From an uncultured Pelagibacteraceae bacterium (GTDB taxonomy: Bacteria; Pseudomonadota; Alphaproteobacteria; Pelagibacterales; Pelagibacteraceae), in NCBI GenBank assembly GCA_902580945.1, contig CACHML010000001.1, positions 84,697-148,696 on the forward strand: DNA of 64,000 bases, written 5' to 3'. The notes below the pieces were generated by a model that worked only from the letters and a program-made list of their open reading frames with translations, did no database searches and was not told the DNA's origin. Numbering within the stretch: position 1 is the stretch's first letter; each line of letters begins with the position of its first letter. The translations under genes were made by a program, and so were the position numbers. Shown here piece after piece: positions 23,243 through 32,986 of this stretch.

Positions 23243-25910
23243 TAATCATATTCCTTAGAACATATTGTAGAATACCACCGTTCTTGTAGTATTCTAATTC
23301 ATTTTTAGTGTCTATTCTGCATAACATTTTAATTTTTTTAATGTCCCCAGTTGTATATTTAATTTCAACTTCTAAATAATCGCCAGGATTAATTCCTTTC
23401 TCAAGACCTAATACTGAAATTAATTCTGACCCTTTTAGGTTTAAATTCTTTCTATTCATATTTTCTACAAACTGCAAAGGTAAAACTCCCATGCCTATAA
23501 GATTAGATCTGTGTATTCTTTCAAAGCTTTCTGCAATTACAGCTTTTACACCTAATAGTTTTGTTCCCTTTGCTGCCCAATCTCTTGAGGAACCAGTTCC
23601 ATATTCTTTTCCACCAAATACTACTAAATCAGTTTCTCTTTTTTTGTATTCAACAACAGCATCATAAATAGGCATTACTTTTTCTTCAGGATATAGTTTA
23701 GTGAAACCTCCCTCTGTACCTGGGGCCATTTCATTTTTAATTCTAATATTAGCAAATGTACCTCTCATCATTACTTCATGATTTCCTCTTCTTGCACCAT
23801 AGGAATTATAATCCTTAGGCAAAATTTGATGCTTCATGAAATAATTTCCTGTTGGGCTTTCTTTTTGAATACTTCCAGCCGGAGATATATGGTCTGTTGT
23901 TACCATATCCCCTAAAATTAGTAACGGTCTTGCATCTTTTATTTCCTTAAAGCCCTCTGGTTCATCTGGTAAATTTTCAAAGAATGGTGGTTTTTTTACA
24001 TAAGTAGAATTTTCTTCCCAATTATATATACTTCCTTTGTCCACTTTAATTTTTTGCCATTGCTCTGGTCCCTCAGAGACATTTGAATATCTGTTCACAA
24101 ACATTTCTGGGTTTAAAGATTGTTTAAGAGTATCCTCAATCTCTTTATTAGAAGGCCAAATGTCTTTTAAGTAAACATCTTGTCCTTTGTTATCTTTACC
24201 TAATGGATCTTTATACAAATCCATTCTCATAGATCCTGCAATTGCATAGGCTACTACAAGAGGAGGTGAAGCTAAATAGTTTGCTTTTACTAAAGGAGAG
24301 ATCCTTCCTTCAAAGTTTCTATTTCCAGACAAAACTGAGACTGCGTATAAATTATTTTCTTTAACAGCATCAGTTATGTTATCTGGTAAAGGTCCAGAGT
24401 TACCAATACATGTGGTGCAACCATAACCAACTAAATTAAAACCTAATTCGTCTAAGTATTTACTTAAACCAGCTTTATCTAAATAGTCAGTAACAACTTG
24501 TGATCCAGGTGCTAATGATGTTTTAACCCATGGTTTTACTGTTAAACCTTTTTCAATTGCATTTTTGGCTAACAATCCTGCACCAATTAATACATTTGGA
24601 TTGGAGGTGTTCGTGCATGATGTAATAGCTGCGATTAATATATCTCCATCTTTTATCTCAAAATCTGTGTCTTTAATTTTTGCTATTGTTGGCTCAGTTT
24701 TTTTACAAACATCTTCAAAAACTTTTATAAAATTTTTTGATGCTTCTGTTAAAAGAACTTTATCTTGAGGTCTTTTTGGTCCAGAAATAGTTGGAACTAC
24801 TGAAGACATATCTAGAGATAAAGTATCAGTGAAAACAAGATCATCACTTGCCCATAAATTTTGTTCTTTTGCATATTGTTCTACAATCTGTATATTTTCT
24901 TTAGATCTACCAGAAAATTCTAGGTATTTTAAAGTTTCCTCATCTATTGGAAAGAAACCACATGTTGCTCCATATTCAGGTGCCATGTTCGCAATAGTTG
25001 CTCTATCTGCTAGTGTTAAATTTTTAAGTCCTTCACCATAAAATTCTACAAATTTTCCAACAACACCCTTATCTCTTAACATTTTTACGACTGTTAACAC
25101 AAGGTCAGTCGCAGTTGTACCTTCAGGAAGTTTATTTTTCATTTCAAATCCGATGACCTCCGGTATCAACATAGATATTGGTTGACCTAGCATCCCTGCT
25201 TCTGCTTCAATTCCTCCTACTCCCCAACCAAGAACTGATAAACCATTAACCATTGTCGTATGACTATCAGTTCCAACTAGTGTATCAGGAAATAAGTATT
25301 CTTTTTCTTCAAACCTTTCATTCCACACTACTTTTGATAAGTATTCTAAATTTACTTGGTGACAAATTCCAGTTCCAGGTGGAACAATTCTAAAATTATC
25401 AAACGCTTGCTGCCCCCACTTTAAAAAAGAGTATCTTTCAAAGTTTCTATCAAATTCGATATCAACATTTTCTTTTAATGAATTCTTTGTAGCAAATTTA
25501 TCCACTTGAACAGAATGGTCAATTACAAGATCAACTGAAGAAAGAGGATTAATTTTATTTGGATCCTTATTTTTTTCTTTGACTGTATCTCGCATTGCAG
25601 CAAGGTCAGCAACAGCTGGTATACCGGTATAGTCTTGTAAAAGAACTCTTGCAGGTCTATATGCAATTTCGGTTTTTGATTTTTTCGTATTTAACCAATC
25701 TTTTATTGATAATATTTGTTGTTTATTTACAGTAATATTGTCCTCATATCTTAGAAGATTCTCGAGTAAAACTTTAATTGATTTTGGTAACTTGTTAATG
25801 CCTTCTAAGCCATTTTTTTCAGCTTCTTTTAAAGAATAAATAGAATAATTTTTCCCATTTATATTAAGTTCTTTTAATGAATTGAACGAATTTTGATTTC
25901 CAGGCTTCAT
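23235..25910 (-). CDS. acnA: Aconitate hydratase A
   Basis: This 891-residue TCA-cycle enzyme interconverts citrate and isocitrate. The three 4Fe-4S ligands are visible in TSCTNTSNP and YGCTTCIGNSGPLPDN, and the C-terminal swivel domain has GSSRDWAAKGT and the substrate arginine region. Length is normal. It lies four bases after lysE in the same transcript. It starts at the ATG at 25908-25910. Confidence 0.95.
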   Translation of the reverse strand: MKPGNQNSFNSLKELNINGKNYSIYSLKEAEKNGLEGINKLPKSIKVLLENLLRYEDNITVNKQQILSIKDWLNTKKSKTEIAYRPARVLLQDYTGIPAVADLAAMRDTVKEKNKDPNKINPLSSVDLVIDHSVQVDKFATKNSLKENVDIEFDRNFERYSFLKWGQQAFDNFRIVPPGTGICHQVNLEYLSKVVWNERFEEKEYLFPDTLVGTDSHTTMVNGLSVLGWGVGGIEAEAGMLGQPISMLIPEVIGFEMKNKLPEGTTATDLVLTVVKMLRDKGVVGKFVEFYGEGLKNLTLADRATIANMAPEYGATCGFFPIDEETLKYLEFSGRSKENIQIVEQYAKEQNLWASDDLVFTDTLSLDMSSVVPTISGPKRPQDKVLLTEASKNFIKVFEDVCKKTEPTIAKIKDTDFEIKDGDILIAAITSCTNTSNPNVLIGAGLLAKNAIEKGLTVKPWVKTSLAPGSQVVTDYLDKAGLSKYLDELGFNLVGYGCTTCIGNSGPLPDNITDAVKENNLYAVSVLSGNRNFEGRISPLVKANYLASPPLVVAYAIAGSMRMDLYKDPLGKDNKGQDVYLKDIWPSNKEIEDTLKQSLNPEMFVNRYSNVSEGPEQWQKIKVDKGSIYNWEENSTYVKKPPFFENLPDEPEGFKEIKDARPLLILGDMVTTDHISPAGSIQKESPTGNYFMKHQILPKDYNSYGARRGNHEVMMRGTFANIRIKNEMAPGTEGGFTKLYPEEKVMPIYDAVVEYKKRETDLVVFGGKEYGTGSSRDWAAKGTKLLGVKAVIAESFERIHRSNLIGMGVLPLQFVENMNRKNLNLKGSELISVLGLEKGINPGDYLEVEIKYTTGDIKKIKMLCRIDTKNELEYYKNGGILQYVLRNMING

Positions 25911-25914
25911 AATA

Positions 25915-26505
25915 CTAGTAATAAAAAGTTGCTATACAGCTTAGTAAGAGTGCCGACATAACATAATTAAACCATTTAATAAATTTCTCATTTGTCGCGA
26001 ATTTCCTCATAAATTTTCCAATTATTGTCCAAAAAATAATACTAATAACTGCAAATATGAAAGCAATACCTAATAACCAAATTGAATAAGAAATGAAATT
26101 ACTACCTGATTCTACGTATGTTGATACTGCAATAATTGCAACTATAACACCTTTTGGATTTAAAAATTGATAAAGAAAAGTTTCCATAAAATTTACTGGT
26201 CTTAATTTTTCATTTTCATCTGAAGATTTCGAGAATGATATCTTGTATGACAAATATATTAAAAATACTGTGCCAGTAAAAATTAAACCCTTTTGAATTA
26301 TAGGATAAAGCTTAAAAATATTTATTAAGCCAAAATTTATAACTGCCAACATGAATGTAAAACCAAAAATCACACCTAACATCAAAGGAATTGTTTTTTT
26401 AAATCCATGATTAAATCCTGAATGTGACGCTACAATATTATTTGGTCCAGGCGAACAGCTTGTCACAAACATAAATAAACAAAGAGACAGCAATTCAGGA
26501 TGCAT
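25915..26505 (-). CDS. LysE/RhtB family amino-acid exporter
   Basis: This 196-residue membrane protein has about six hydrophobic segments and the family N-terminal signature TSCSPGPNNIVASHSGFNHG followed by PLMLGVIFGF. The FLNPKGVIVAI motif marks the fourth segment. Such proteins export basic or hydrophilic amino acids or homoserine lactones; substrate cannot be told here. It is separated from csaA by two bases. Confidence 0.85.
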   Translation of the reverse strand: MHPELLSLCLFMFVTSCSPGPNNIVASHSGFNHGFKKTIPLMLGVIFGFTFMLAVINFGLINIFKLYPIIQKGLIFTGTVFLIYLSYKISFSKSSDENEKLRPVNFMETFLYQFLNPKGVIVAIIAVSTYVESGSNFISYSIWLLGIAFIFAVISIIFWTIIGKFMRKFATNEKFIKWFNYVMSALLLSCIATFYY

Positions 26506-26507
26506 TA

Positions 26508-26849
26508 CTATGCTACAGGCAAACCATTTTCAACTTTTTGAGATGGGTGAACAAGCACAACTTTTCCTTCATTATCAATAGAGCCAAGAATTAAAACTTG
26601 AGAAACAATACCTGCTATATTTTTTTCAGGAAAATTACAAACCCCTATAACTTGTTTTCCGACTAGGTTTTCTTCATTGTAATAATGAGTTATCTGTGCA
26701 GATGATTGTTTAACCCCTATTTCTTTTCCAAAATCTACTTCAACAACTAGTGACGGTTTTCTAGCTTTTTCATTTTTTTTTACTGATATTACTGTTCCTA
26801 CCCTAATGTCCACTTTGTCATATATATCGTATGTTATTTGTTCTTTCAT
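26508..26849 (-). CDS. csaA: CsaA-like tRNA-binding-domain protein
   Basis: This 113-residue protein is a single EMAP/tRNA-binding OB domain: DIRVGTVISVKKNEKARKPS, QSSAQITHYY, GVCNFPEKNIAGIVSQVLILG and the HPSQKVENG ending. CsaA has export-chaperone activity in Bacillus and binds tRNA in related proteins. It is the first gene of the acnA operon. Only 25 bases separate its start from the divergent argE-like start, so its mRNA is probably leaderless. Confidence 0.88.
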   Translation of the reverse strand: MKEQITYDIYDKVDIRVGTVISVKKNEKARKPSLVVEVDFGKEIGVKQSSAQITHYYNEENLVGKQVIGVCNFPEKNIAGIVSQVLILGSIDNEGKVVLVHPSQKVENGLPVA

Positions 26850-26855
26850 AAATTT

Positions 26856-26865
26856 AATATATAAT
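26856..26865. promoter_or_regulatory. Overlapping back-to-back -10 elements between csaA and the ArgE-like gene
   Basis: Plus strand TATAAT at 26860-26865 and minus strand TATATT (26861-26856) overlap by two bases. Each lies about 7-10 bases from the start codon it would serve, so transcription would begin at or next to the ATG. The -35 regions would lie within the first codons of the opposite gene. Confidence 0.45.
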
Positions 26866-26874
26866 TAAAAACCA

Positions 26875-28062
26875 ATGAGTACAGGAAATAATTTAGAAGA
26901 TATATATAGTAATTCGATAAGAATTCTCAAAGATTTAATTGCATTTAAAACAGTATCTGGTGTAGATAATAACCAACTTATAGATTATTGTGATGATATA
27001 TTAAGTTCTTTAGGAGCTAGTTCTTTTAAAACTTATGATGAGGAAAAAAAAAGAGTAAATCTTTTCTCAACTTTAAAAGCAAAAAAAAATAGTAATAAAA
27101 AACCAATCATTTTATCCGGACACACAGATGTTGTTCCAGTTTCAAAAGGTTGGGCAACAGACCCTTTTGATGCAACAATCAAGGAAGATAAATTATTTGG
27201 CAGAGGATCGTGTGATATGAAAGGTTTTATTGCATGTGCATTAGCATACGCACCAATTTTCTCTTCATCAAATTTAGATAGAGATATTCATTTTTCATTC
27301 ACTTTCGACGAAGAAACGGCATGTAAAGGTGCACCAATTTTGATAACAGAGCTTAAAAAAAGAGGTATTAAAGATTGTATTTGTATTGTTGGTGAACCAA
27401 CAAATATGAAAATTATTGATGCACATAAAGGATGCTATGAATATACAACCTATTTTGAAGGTCTTGCTGGACATAGTTCGGAACCAGACAAAGGTGTAAG
27501 TGCAGTTGAATTTGCTGCAAGATATGTCAATAAACTTCTAGAATTAAAAGAGAAATTGAAAGAAAGAGAATTAAAAGACTCTATCTTTGATCCTCCATAT
27601 TCAACTTTGCAAGTTGGTGGAATATTTGGTGGAATTGCTCATAATGTAATTGCTGACAAATGTCATGTAAATTGGGAAACAAGACCTGTTGTGAAAGAAG
27701 ATGGAATTTTTTTAAATGATCAAATAGATAAATTTACTAACGAAACTCTTTTGCCTGAAATGAAAAAAATATATCCAAAATCAAGTATAAAAAAAGATAT
27801 TATTGGTGAAATTACTGGCTTTGATAGAATTTCAAATTCTGAGGCATGCGAATTTGTATCTAGCATAACTGGGGATAATTCGAGAGAGGTAGTCTCTTTT
27901 GGAACCGAAGCAGGGTTATTTCAAGAAATAGGAATAAGTACAGTTGTGTGTGGTCCAGGATCAATTAAGCAAGCGCATAAGATTGATGAGTTTATAAAAC
28001 TTTCTGAAATAAAAAAATGTATTAGTTTTTTAGATGGTGTAAAAAATAAGTCTTTGAATTAA
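26875..28062 (+). CDS. argE: M20 family acetylornithine deacetylase-like amidohydrolase
   Basis: This 395-residue zinc hydrolase has LSGHTDVVPV (first zinc histidine and catalytic Asp), GRGSCDMKGF (bridging Asp), FDEETACKGA (catalytic Glu) and SFGTEAGLFQ near the end. The ArgE subgroup removes acetate from N-acetylornithine in arginine synthesis; catabolic deacetylases share the fold. It stands alone on the plus strand and its stop shares bases with the stop of the converging aldehyde dehydrogenase gene. There is no ribosome site. Confidence 0.8.
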   Translation: MSTGNNLEDIYSNSIRILKDLIAFKTVSGVDNNQLIDYCDDILSSLGASSFKTYDEEKKRVNLFSTLKAKKNSNKKPIILSGHTDVVPVSKGWATDPFDATIKEDKLFGRGSCDMKGFIACALAYAPIFSSSNLDRDIHFSFTFDEETACKGAPILITELKKRGIKDCICIVGEPTNMKIIDAHKGCYEYTTYFEGLAGHSSEPDKGVSAVEFAARYVNKLLELKEKLKERELKDSIFDPPYSTLQVGGIFGGIAHNVIADKCHVNWETRPVVKEDGIFLNDQIDKFTNETLLPEMKKIYPKSSIKKDIIGEITGFDRISNSEACEFVSSITGDNSREVVSFGTEAGLFQEIGISTVVCGPGSIKQAHKIDEFIKLSEIKKCISFLDGVKNKSLN

Positions 28063-29492
28063 TTCCAACCACCAACAGATTTAACTTCTAAAAATTCAAG
28101 CAGACCTTCTTTTCCAGCCTCTCTTCCAATCCCTGAATGTTTAAATCCCCCAAACGGTGCATCAACTGCAATACCTGCCCCATTAACATCTACCATTCCA
28201 GATCTAAGTTTTCTCGCAACCCTTTGTACTTTATCATTATCTTGAGTTTGAATATAATTTGTTAAACCATAATCAGTATCATTTGCAATCTGGATAGCTT
28301 CTTCCTCAGTTTCAAATGGAATTACAGATAAAACTGGACCAAAAATTTCGGTTCTTGCAATTTCCATGTCATTATTAACATCTGCAAATACTGTAGGTTT
28401 TACATAATAACCATCTTTTAATCCTTCAGGTTTTCCTGGGCCGCCAGCAATTAATTTTGCTCCTTCGTCTATTCCCTTTTGGATTAAACCTTGAATTTTA
28501 TTAAATTGTAAATCTGAAATTACAGGACCTATATGCTCTCCTTCTTTATTTGGATCATCTACTTTAAATTCACTTGCATACTTTTTTAGCCTTTCAATAG
28601 CATCGTCATAAATTGGTTTTTCAACTAACATTCTTGTAGGTGCATTACAGGATTGCCCAGAATTTCTAAAACATCTAAAAGCACCTCTCTCGATAGCTTC
28701 TGTATCAGCATCTTTAAATATGATATTTGCACCTTTTCCCCCTAACTCTAAACTTACTCTTTTAAAATCTTTGGCTGCATTTTGTGAAATTAATGCTCCC
28801 GCTCTTGTAGAGCCAGTAAATGAAATCATATTTACATCAGGGTGGCTTGTTAATGCATCACCGGTAGTTGCACCGTCTCCATTTACTAAATTAAATACAC
28901 CTTTTGGAAACTTTGCTTCATCAATTAATTCCGCAATAATCATTGCAGATAATGGTGCTAACTCTGAAGGTTTTAAAATCATAGTACAGCCAGATGCTAA
29001 AGCAGGAATAACTTTTAAAGTAACTTGATTTATAGGCCAGTTCCAAGGAGTAATTAATGCACAAACACCCTTTGGTTCATATATTAGTCTTTGATTTTTA
29101 GCATGTTCTCCAAGTGGTTTTTCAAACTCAAACTCTTTTAAATAACGAATAAATGATTTTGTATGACTAGCGCCAGTTCCTGTTTGAAGTTTTGAGGCAA
29201 AATCTTTTGGCGCACCCATTTCTTGAATAATTGCCTCAGTAATATCGTTCCATCTTTTTTTATAAAGCACATAAAAGTTTTCCAATAATTCAATTCTCTC
29301 TTGTTTTGAAGAATATCCCCAGGTTTTAAAAGCCTCCTTAGATGCTAATACTGCATCATTAATATCCTCTTTGCCTCCTAAAGAAATTACTGCACAACTT
29401 TTTTCAGTTGCAGGATTAATTACTTGGATATCTTTTTGATTTTTTGGTGCAACCCATGAACCGTTAATATAAAAATTTTTCTTTTCAATCAT
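28059..29492 (-). CDS. NAD(P)-dependent aldehyde dehydrogenase, copy 1
   Basis: This 477-residue enzyme has SLELGGKGANI with the catalytic Glu, NSGQSCNAPTRM with the catalytic Cys, TPWNWPINQ for cofactor, and EIFGPVLSV. It is closely similar to the enzyme at 54979 (same opening MIEKKNFYINGSWVAP with one change, same motif layout). It sits 20 bases after the agmatinase-family gene, which suggests oxidation of an aldehyde from polyamine or guanidino-compound breakdown, but this is inference. Substrate unknown. Confidence 0.85.
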   Translation of the reverse strand: MIEKKNFYINGSWVAPKNQKDIQVINPATEKSCAVISLGGKEDINDAVLASKEAFKTWGYSSKQERIELLENFYVLYKKRWNDITEAIIQEMGAPKDFASKLQTGTGASHTKSFIRYLKEFEFEKPLGEHAKNQRLIYEPKGVCALITPWNWPINQVTLKVIPALASGCTMILKPSELAPLSAMIIAELIDEAKFPKGVFNLVNGDGATTGDALTSHPDVNMISFTGSTRAGALISQNAAKDFKRVSLELGGKGANIIFKDADTEAIERGAFRCFRNSGQSCNAPTRMLVEKPIYDDAIERLKKYASEFKVDDPNKEGEHIGPVISDLQFNKIQGLIQKGIDEGAKLIAGGPGKPEGLKDGYYVKPTVFADVNNDMEIARTEIFGPVLSVIPFETEEEAIQIANDTDYGLTNYIQTQDNDKVQRVARKLRSGMVDVNGAGIAVDAPFGGFKHSGIGREAGKEGLLEFLEVKSVGGWN

Positions 29493-29512
29493 GCGCGCAA
29501 ATTATCCTTTAT

Positions 29513-30469
29513 TTATGATTTTGCAAATAAATTTGTCAATTCATAAATAATCGTAGCAGCTGCAAGAGAAGTAACTTCGGCGTGATCATATGCTGGTGCA
29601 ACTTCTACAACATCTGCGGAAATTAGATTTAAACCTGACAATCCCCTTAAAACATTTACCATTTCTCTTGTTGTCATACCTGCAATTTCAGGTGTTCCTG
29701 TCCCTGGAGCAAATGCAGGATCCAATACGTCTATATCTATAGATAAATACAAAGCATTATCTCCAACTCTTTTTTTTATTCTTTCTGCAATTTTATCTGT
29801 TCCTTCTGTTTGAAATTCATCACAATGAATTATTTTAAAACCAAAACTCTCATCATTCTTTATGTCATCTCTGCTATATAGTGGCCCTCGTATCCCAACA
29901 TGCATGGAAGCATCATCTAAAAATAAATTTTCCTCACGTGCTCTTCTAAAAGGAGTTCCATGAGTATATGGCGCTCCAAAATAAGTGTCCCAAGTATCCA
30001 AATGTGCATCAAAATGAACCAAAGACACTGGTCCTTTGTTTTTTTTATTTACTGCTCTGAGTAAAGGAACTGCTATCGTGTGATCTCCACCAAGACTTAT
30101 AATTCCTCCTACTTTATTTAATAAATTTGTTGCACCTACCTCAATTTGTTTAATAGCCTCATCAATATTAAATGGATTACAAGCAATATCACCTGCGTCT
30201 GCAACTTGTTGCACTTTGAAAGGTTCAACATCATAACTTGGATGGTAATTAGTTCTTAAGTGTCTTGAGGCCTGTCGAATACTCTGTGGGCCAAACCTTG
30301 CACCAGGTCTATAACTTGTTCCTGAATCAAATGGAACTCCCACTATCGCTACGTCACAACTTTCCACATCTCTTAATTCAGGTAATCTAGCAAACGTCGA
30401 TGGTCCTGCGTATCTGGGTACTTTTGTTCCACTTACTGGTTGGATTGGTTTTTTATTTTTATCTTTCAA
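29513..30469 (-). CDS. speB: Agmatinase-family ureohydrolase
   Basis: This 318-residue protein has all manganese-site motifs of the arginase/agmatinase family: SLGGDHTIAVPL, VHFDAHLDTWD and SIDIDVLDPAFAPGTGTPE. The opening PRYAGPSTFARLPEL is typical of the agmatinase group. The reaction releases urea from agmatine or another guanidino compound. It overlaps the upstream small membrane-protein gene by four bases and precedes an aldehyde dehydrogenase, a pairing that fits guanidinobutyrate or agmatine catabolism. Exact substrate is not decidable from motifs. Confidence 0.82.
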   Translation of the reverse strand: MKDKNKKPIQPVSGTKVPRYAGPSTFARLPELRDVESCDVAIVGVPFDSGTSYRPGARFGPQSIRQASRHLRTNYHPSYDVEPFKVQQVADAGDIACNPFNIDEAIKQIEVGATNLLNKVGGIISLGGDHTIAVPLLRAVNKKNKGPVSLVHFDAHLDTWDTYFGAPYTHGTPFRRAREENLFLDDASMHVGIRGPLYSRDDIKNDESFGFKIIHCDEFQTEGTDKIAERIKKRVGDNALYLSIDIDVLDPAFAPGTGTPEIAGMTTREMVNVLRGLSGLNLISADVVEVAPAYDHAEVTSLAAATIIYELTNLFAKS

Positions 30470-30687
30470 TTTTTCGAGCTATTTCTATGAATAAATTCAG
30501 CTGCTTTTTTAAAATCATTGATATTTTTTTGATACATAGAAAGCTCTTTATTCGAATTTGAGGAAAATAGAATTATTATTAAAGCAATTATAATAGCTGC
30601 AGCATAATAAAATGGCATTTTTTTCTTCCAAGATATTAAAATCTTTTCAGCGTTATCTACTTGTTTTTTTGTTGGTCTATTTGCCAT
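30466..30687 (-). CDS. Small single-pass membrane protein
   Basis: This 73-residue protein has a basic N-terminus and one transmembrane helix at about residues 26-43 (FYYAAAIIIALIIILFSS), with a polar C-terminal tail. It overlaps the agmatinase-family gene by four bases and follows the FadN-like gene after four bases, so it is in the same operon. Function is unknown. Confidence 0.55.
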   Translation of the reverse strand: MANRPTKKQVDNAEKILISWKKKMPFYYAAAIIIALIIILFSSNSNKELSMYQKNINDFKKAAEFIHRNSSKN

Positions 30688-30691
30688 AATG

Positions 30692-32914
30692 CTAGTTTAC
30701 CAAAGGTTTACCAGTTTTCAATGTATGTTTAATTCTATCTTGAGTTTTTTCTGTCTCTATTAGCTTCATAAAAGCATCTAATTCTAATTTGTATAGATCA
30801 TCCTCTGATAAAGTATGTTCCAAAGTAGTATCTCCACCACTCAAAACTTTTGCTAATTCTTTTCCAACTTCCATTCCATGATCAAGTATAATTTTATCAT
30901 TATATAATTTCTCTAACATTTGTATCATTTTTCCATAAACTTTTTTTCCAGAAAGATTAAACGAGCACTCATTTGGTGGGATAAAATTTGAATTATTGTG
31001 AATAATATTTTTGGAAACCGATAATAAACTATTTCTACTCATTATTTTTTTATCCTCAGGTCTTAAGTATTTTAATGGCTCAGCTTCAATCGGAGAAGTT
31101 GCAGTTTTTGCGTAACCAATAATATCAAATACTTTAAGAGGTGCATAATCAGGATCATTTTTTGCTTCTTCAGTTTGAGACCACCTATACAACATTTCCT
31201 TACATCCACCACCAGCTGGGATTAATCCAACCATTGTTTCTACTAGACCTACAACAATATTTGTATGAGAAGCTACAAAATTACTTTGACATAAAACTTC
31301 AAAACCACCACCTAATGCTAAACCAGATGGAGCTGACACAACAGGAAATTTCGAATACTTTAAATGTTTACAGGTTTCTTGGAAATATTTAACAAACTTC
31401 TCGATAGACTTAAAATCACCTTTATCAGCAAAATTCATTGTATAAGATAAGTTTACTCCAGCAGAAAACTGCATTGCCTCATTTATAATTATAAGGGGTT
31501 TATCAGTTGCATTTTTTAAACTATCCATTGAGTCATAATCTAATGCATTAGCTTTTGTGGTAAATTCAACTATGTTAAAGTCATTAAATCTATAGATTTC
31601 AGCTGAATTGTTTTTATCTAATTTGATTGCTCTCGGCTTAATTTTTCCAAGGGTTTCTAGATCAGTATATTGTTGTCTTTCTCCATAAAAATTTTCATCC
31701 TTACTTTTCGATAAATCCTCAAGAAACTTGTTATTTTCAAAAGCATCTATTCTCTCAAAGAAATTTTTTACTCCAATTTCTTTCAGCATTTCAAAAGGTC
31801 CTTTAGACCAGTTAAAACCTAGTCTCATTGCTTCATCGATATCATTAAATTTGTCAGTTATCCCTGGAACCAATGAAGATGCATATTTAATAATTTTTGA
31901 GATTACAGACCAGGCATATTCTCCATATTTATCTTTTCTTTTGATTAAGTTCACAATATCCATCTTTTCTGATCCTAGATTAAATTTTTGTGATATTGAA
32001 TATTCACCAGTTTCTAAATTGATACCTTCGAGAACTTTTTTACCATCAGTTTTATTCATTCTATAAAATCCACCTTTTCCTTTTCTTCCTGTGTAACCAG
32101 TTTCGATAAGTTTTTTTACAAGTGGTATTTCTTTAGCAACAACTTGAAAATCATCTGTCTCGGGAAGTTCGTTTATAAAACTTTTTAAAACATCGGCCAT
32201 TAAATCAATTCCAATCAAATCATATAATCCAAAAACGCCTGTTTTTGGTATTCCCATTGGACGACCAAAAACTGCATCTGCTTCTTCAATTGTTAATTTC
32301 ATTTTAAATGCTTCTGTCATTGCTACTTGCATGGCATAGACACCAATCCTATTCCCTAAGAAGCCTGGCGTATCGTTGCAAATTAAAGTTCCTTTTCCTA
32401 AATTTTTTTCACAAAAATTTTTAAGTGAATTTATCTGTTCTAAATCATTATTTTCATTTTTCACAATTTCTAATAAATCCATATATCTAACTGGATTGAA
32501 AAAGTGTGTTATACAAAAGTCTTTTTTTTCTTCATTTGAAAGTTTTTCCGCAAGTACTTTGATTGGAATAGAAGATGTATTTGAGGATACAATTGACCCT
32601 TTTTTTCTTTCTTTAAAAATTTTTTCATAAATATTATGTTTGATGTCAATTCTTTCTACAACAGCTTCAACAATCCAGTCAGCCTCACCAACTTCATTAA
32701 AGTTATCATTTATGTTACCAACATTAATATTATTAATTTTTGATTTATCGATTAATAAAGGAGGTCTTGATTTTAGAATTCTTTCTCTAGCTTTCTCAGA
32801 TATTTCTGTTGTTAAATCTAGTAATGTTACTGGAACATTTGCATTACATAGTTGAGCGGCTATCCCGCTTCCCATTGTCCCTGAACCAATTACAACAACT
32901 TTATTAATTTTCAT
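30692..32914 (-). CDS. Bifunctional 3-hydroxyacyl-CoA dehydrogenase / enoyl-CoA hydratase (FadN-like order)
   Basis: This 740-residue beta-oxidation protein begins with the NAD-binding domain (VVVIGSGTMGSGIAAQ, residues 6-21), followed by the dehydrogenase C-domain (CNDTPGFLGNRIG, RKGKGGFYRM). The crotonase-like domain comes last (about residues 430-640; SAGVNLSYTMN, ALGGGFEVLCQS, VGLIPAGGG). This is the reverse of FadB and FadJ, where the hydratase leads, and matches FadN-type proteins. It is the first gene of a minus-strand operon with the agmatinase-family and aldehyde dehydrogenase genes. No thiolase or acyl-CoA dehydrogenase adjoins it. Confidence 0.85.
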   Translation of the reverse strand: MKINKVVVIGSGTMGSGIAAQLCNANVPVTLLDLTTEISEKARERILKSRPPLLIDKSKINNINVGNINDNFNEVGEADWIVEAVVERIDIKHNIYEKIFKERKKGSIVSSNTSSIPIKVLAEKLSNEEKKDFCITHFFNPVRYMDLLEIVKNENNDLEQINSLKNFCEKNLGKGTLICNDTPGFLGNRIGVYAMQVAMTEAFKMKLTIEEADAVFGRPMGIPKTGVFGLYDLIGIDLMADVLKSFINELPETDDFQVVAKEIPLVKKLIETGYTGRKGKGGFYRMNKTDGKKVLEGINLETGEYSISQKFNLGSEKMDIVNLIKRKDKYGEYAWSVISKIIKYASSLVPGITDKFNDIDEAMRLGFNWSKGPFEMLKEIGVKNFFERIDAFENNKFLEDLSKSKDENFYGERQQYTDLETLGKIKPRAIKLDKNNSAEIYRFNDFNIVEFTTKANALDYDSMDSLKNATDKPLIIINEAMQFSAGVNLSYTMNFADKGDFKSIEKFVKYFQETCKHLKYSKFPVVSAPSGLALGGGFEVLCQSNFVASHTNIVVGLVETMVGLIPAGGGCKEMLYRWSQTEEAKNDPDYAPLKVFDIIGYAKTATSPIEAEPLKYLRPEDKKIMSRNSLLSVSKNIIHNNSNFIPPNECSFNLSGKKVYGKMIQMLEKLYNDKIILDHGMEVGKELAKVLSGGDTTLEHTLSEDDLYKLELDAFMKLIETEKTQDRIKHTLKTGKPLVN

Positions 32915-32986
32915 ATTGAGAATAGATGCTTATAGTAAAAAATTTCTTTAAGGGCAACTTAAAGCAGTTAAATAACTCTTAAAATA

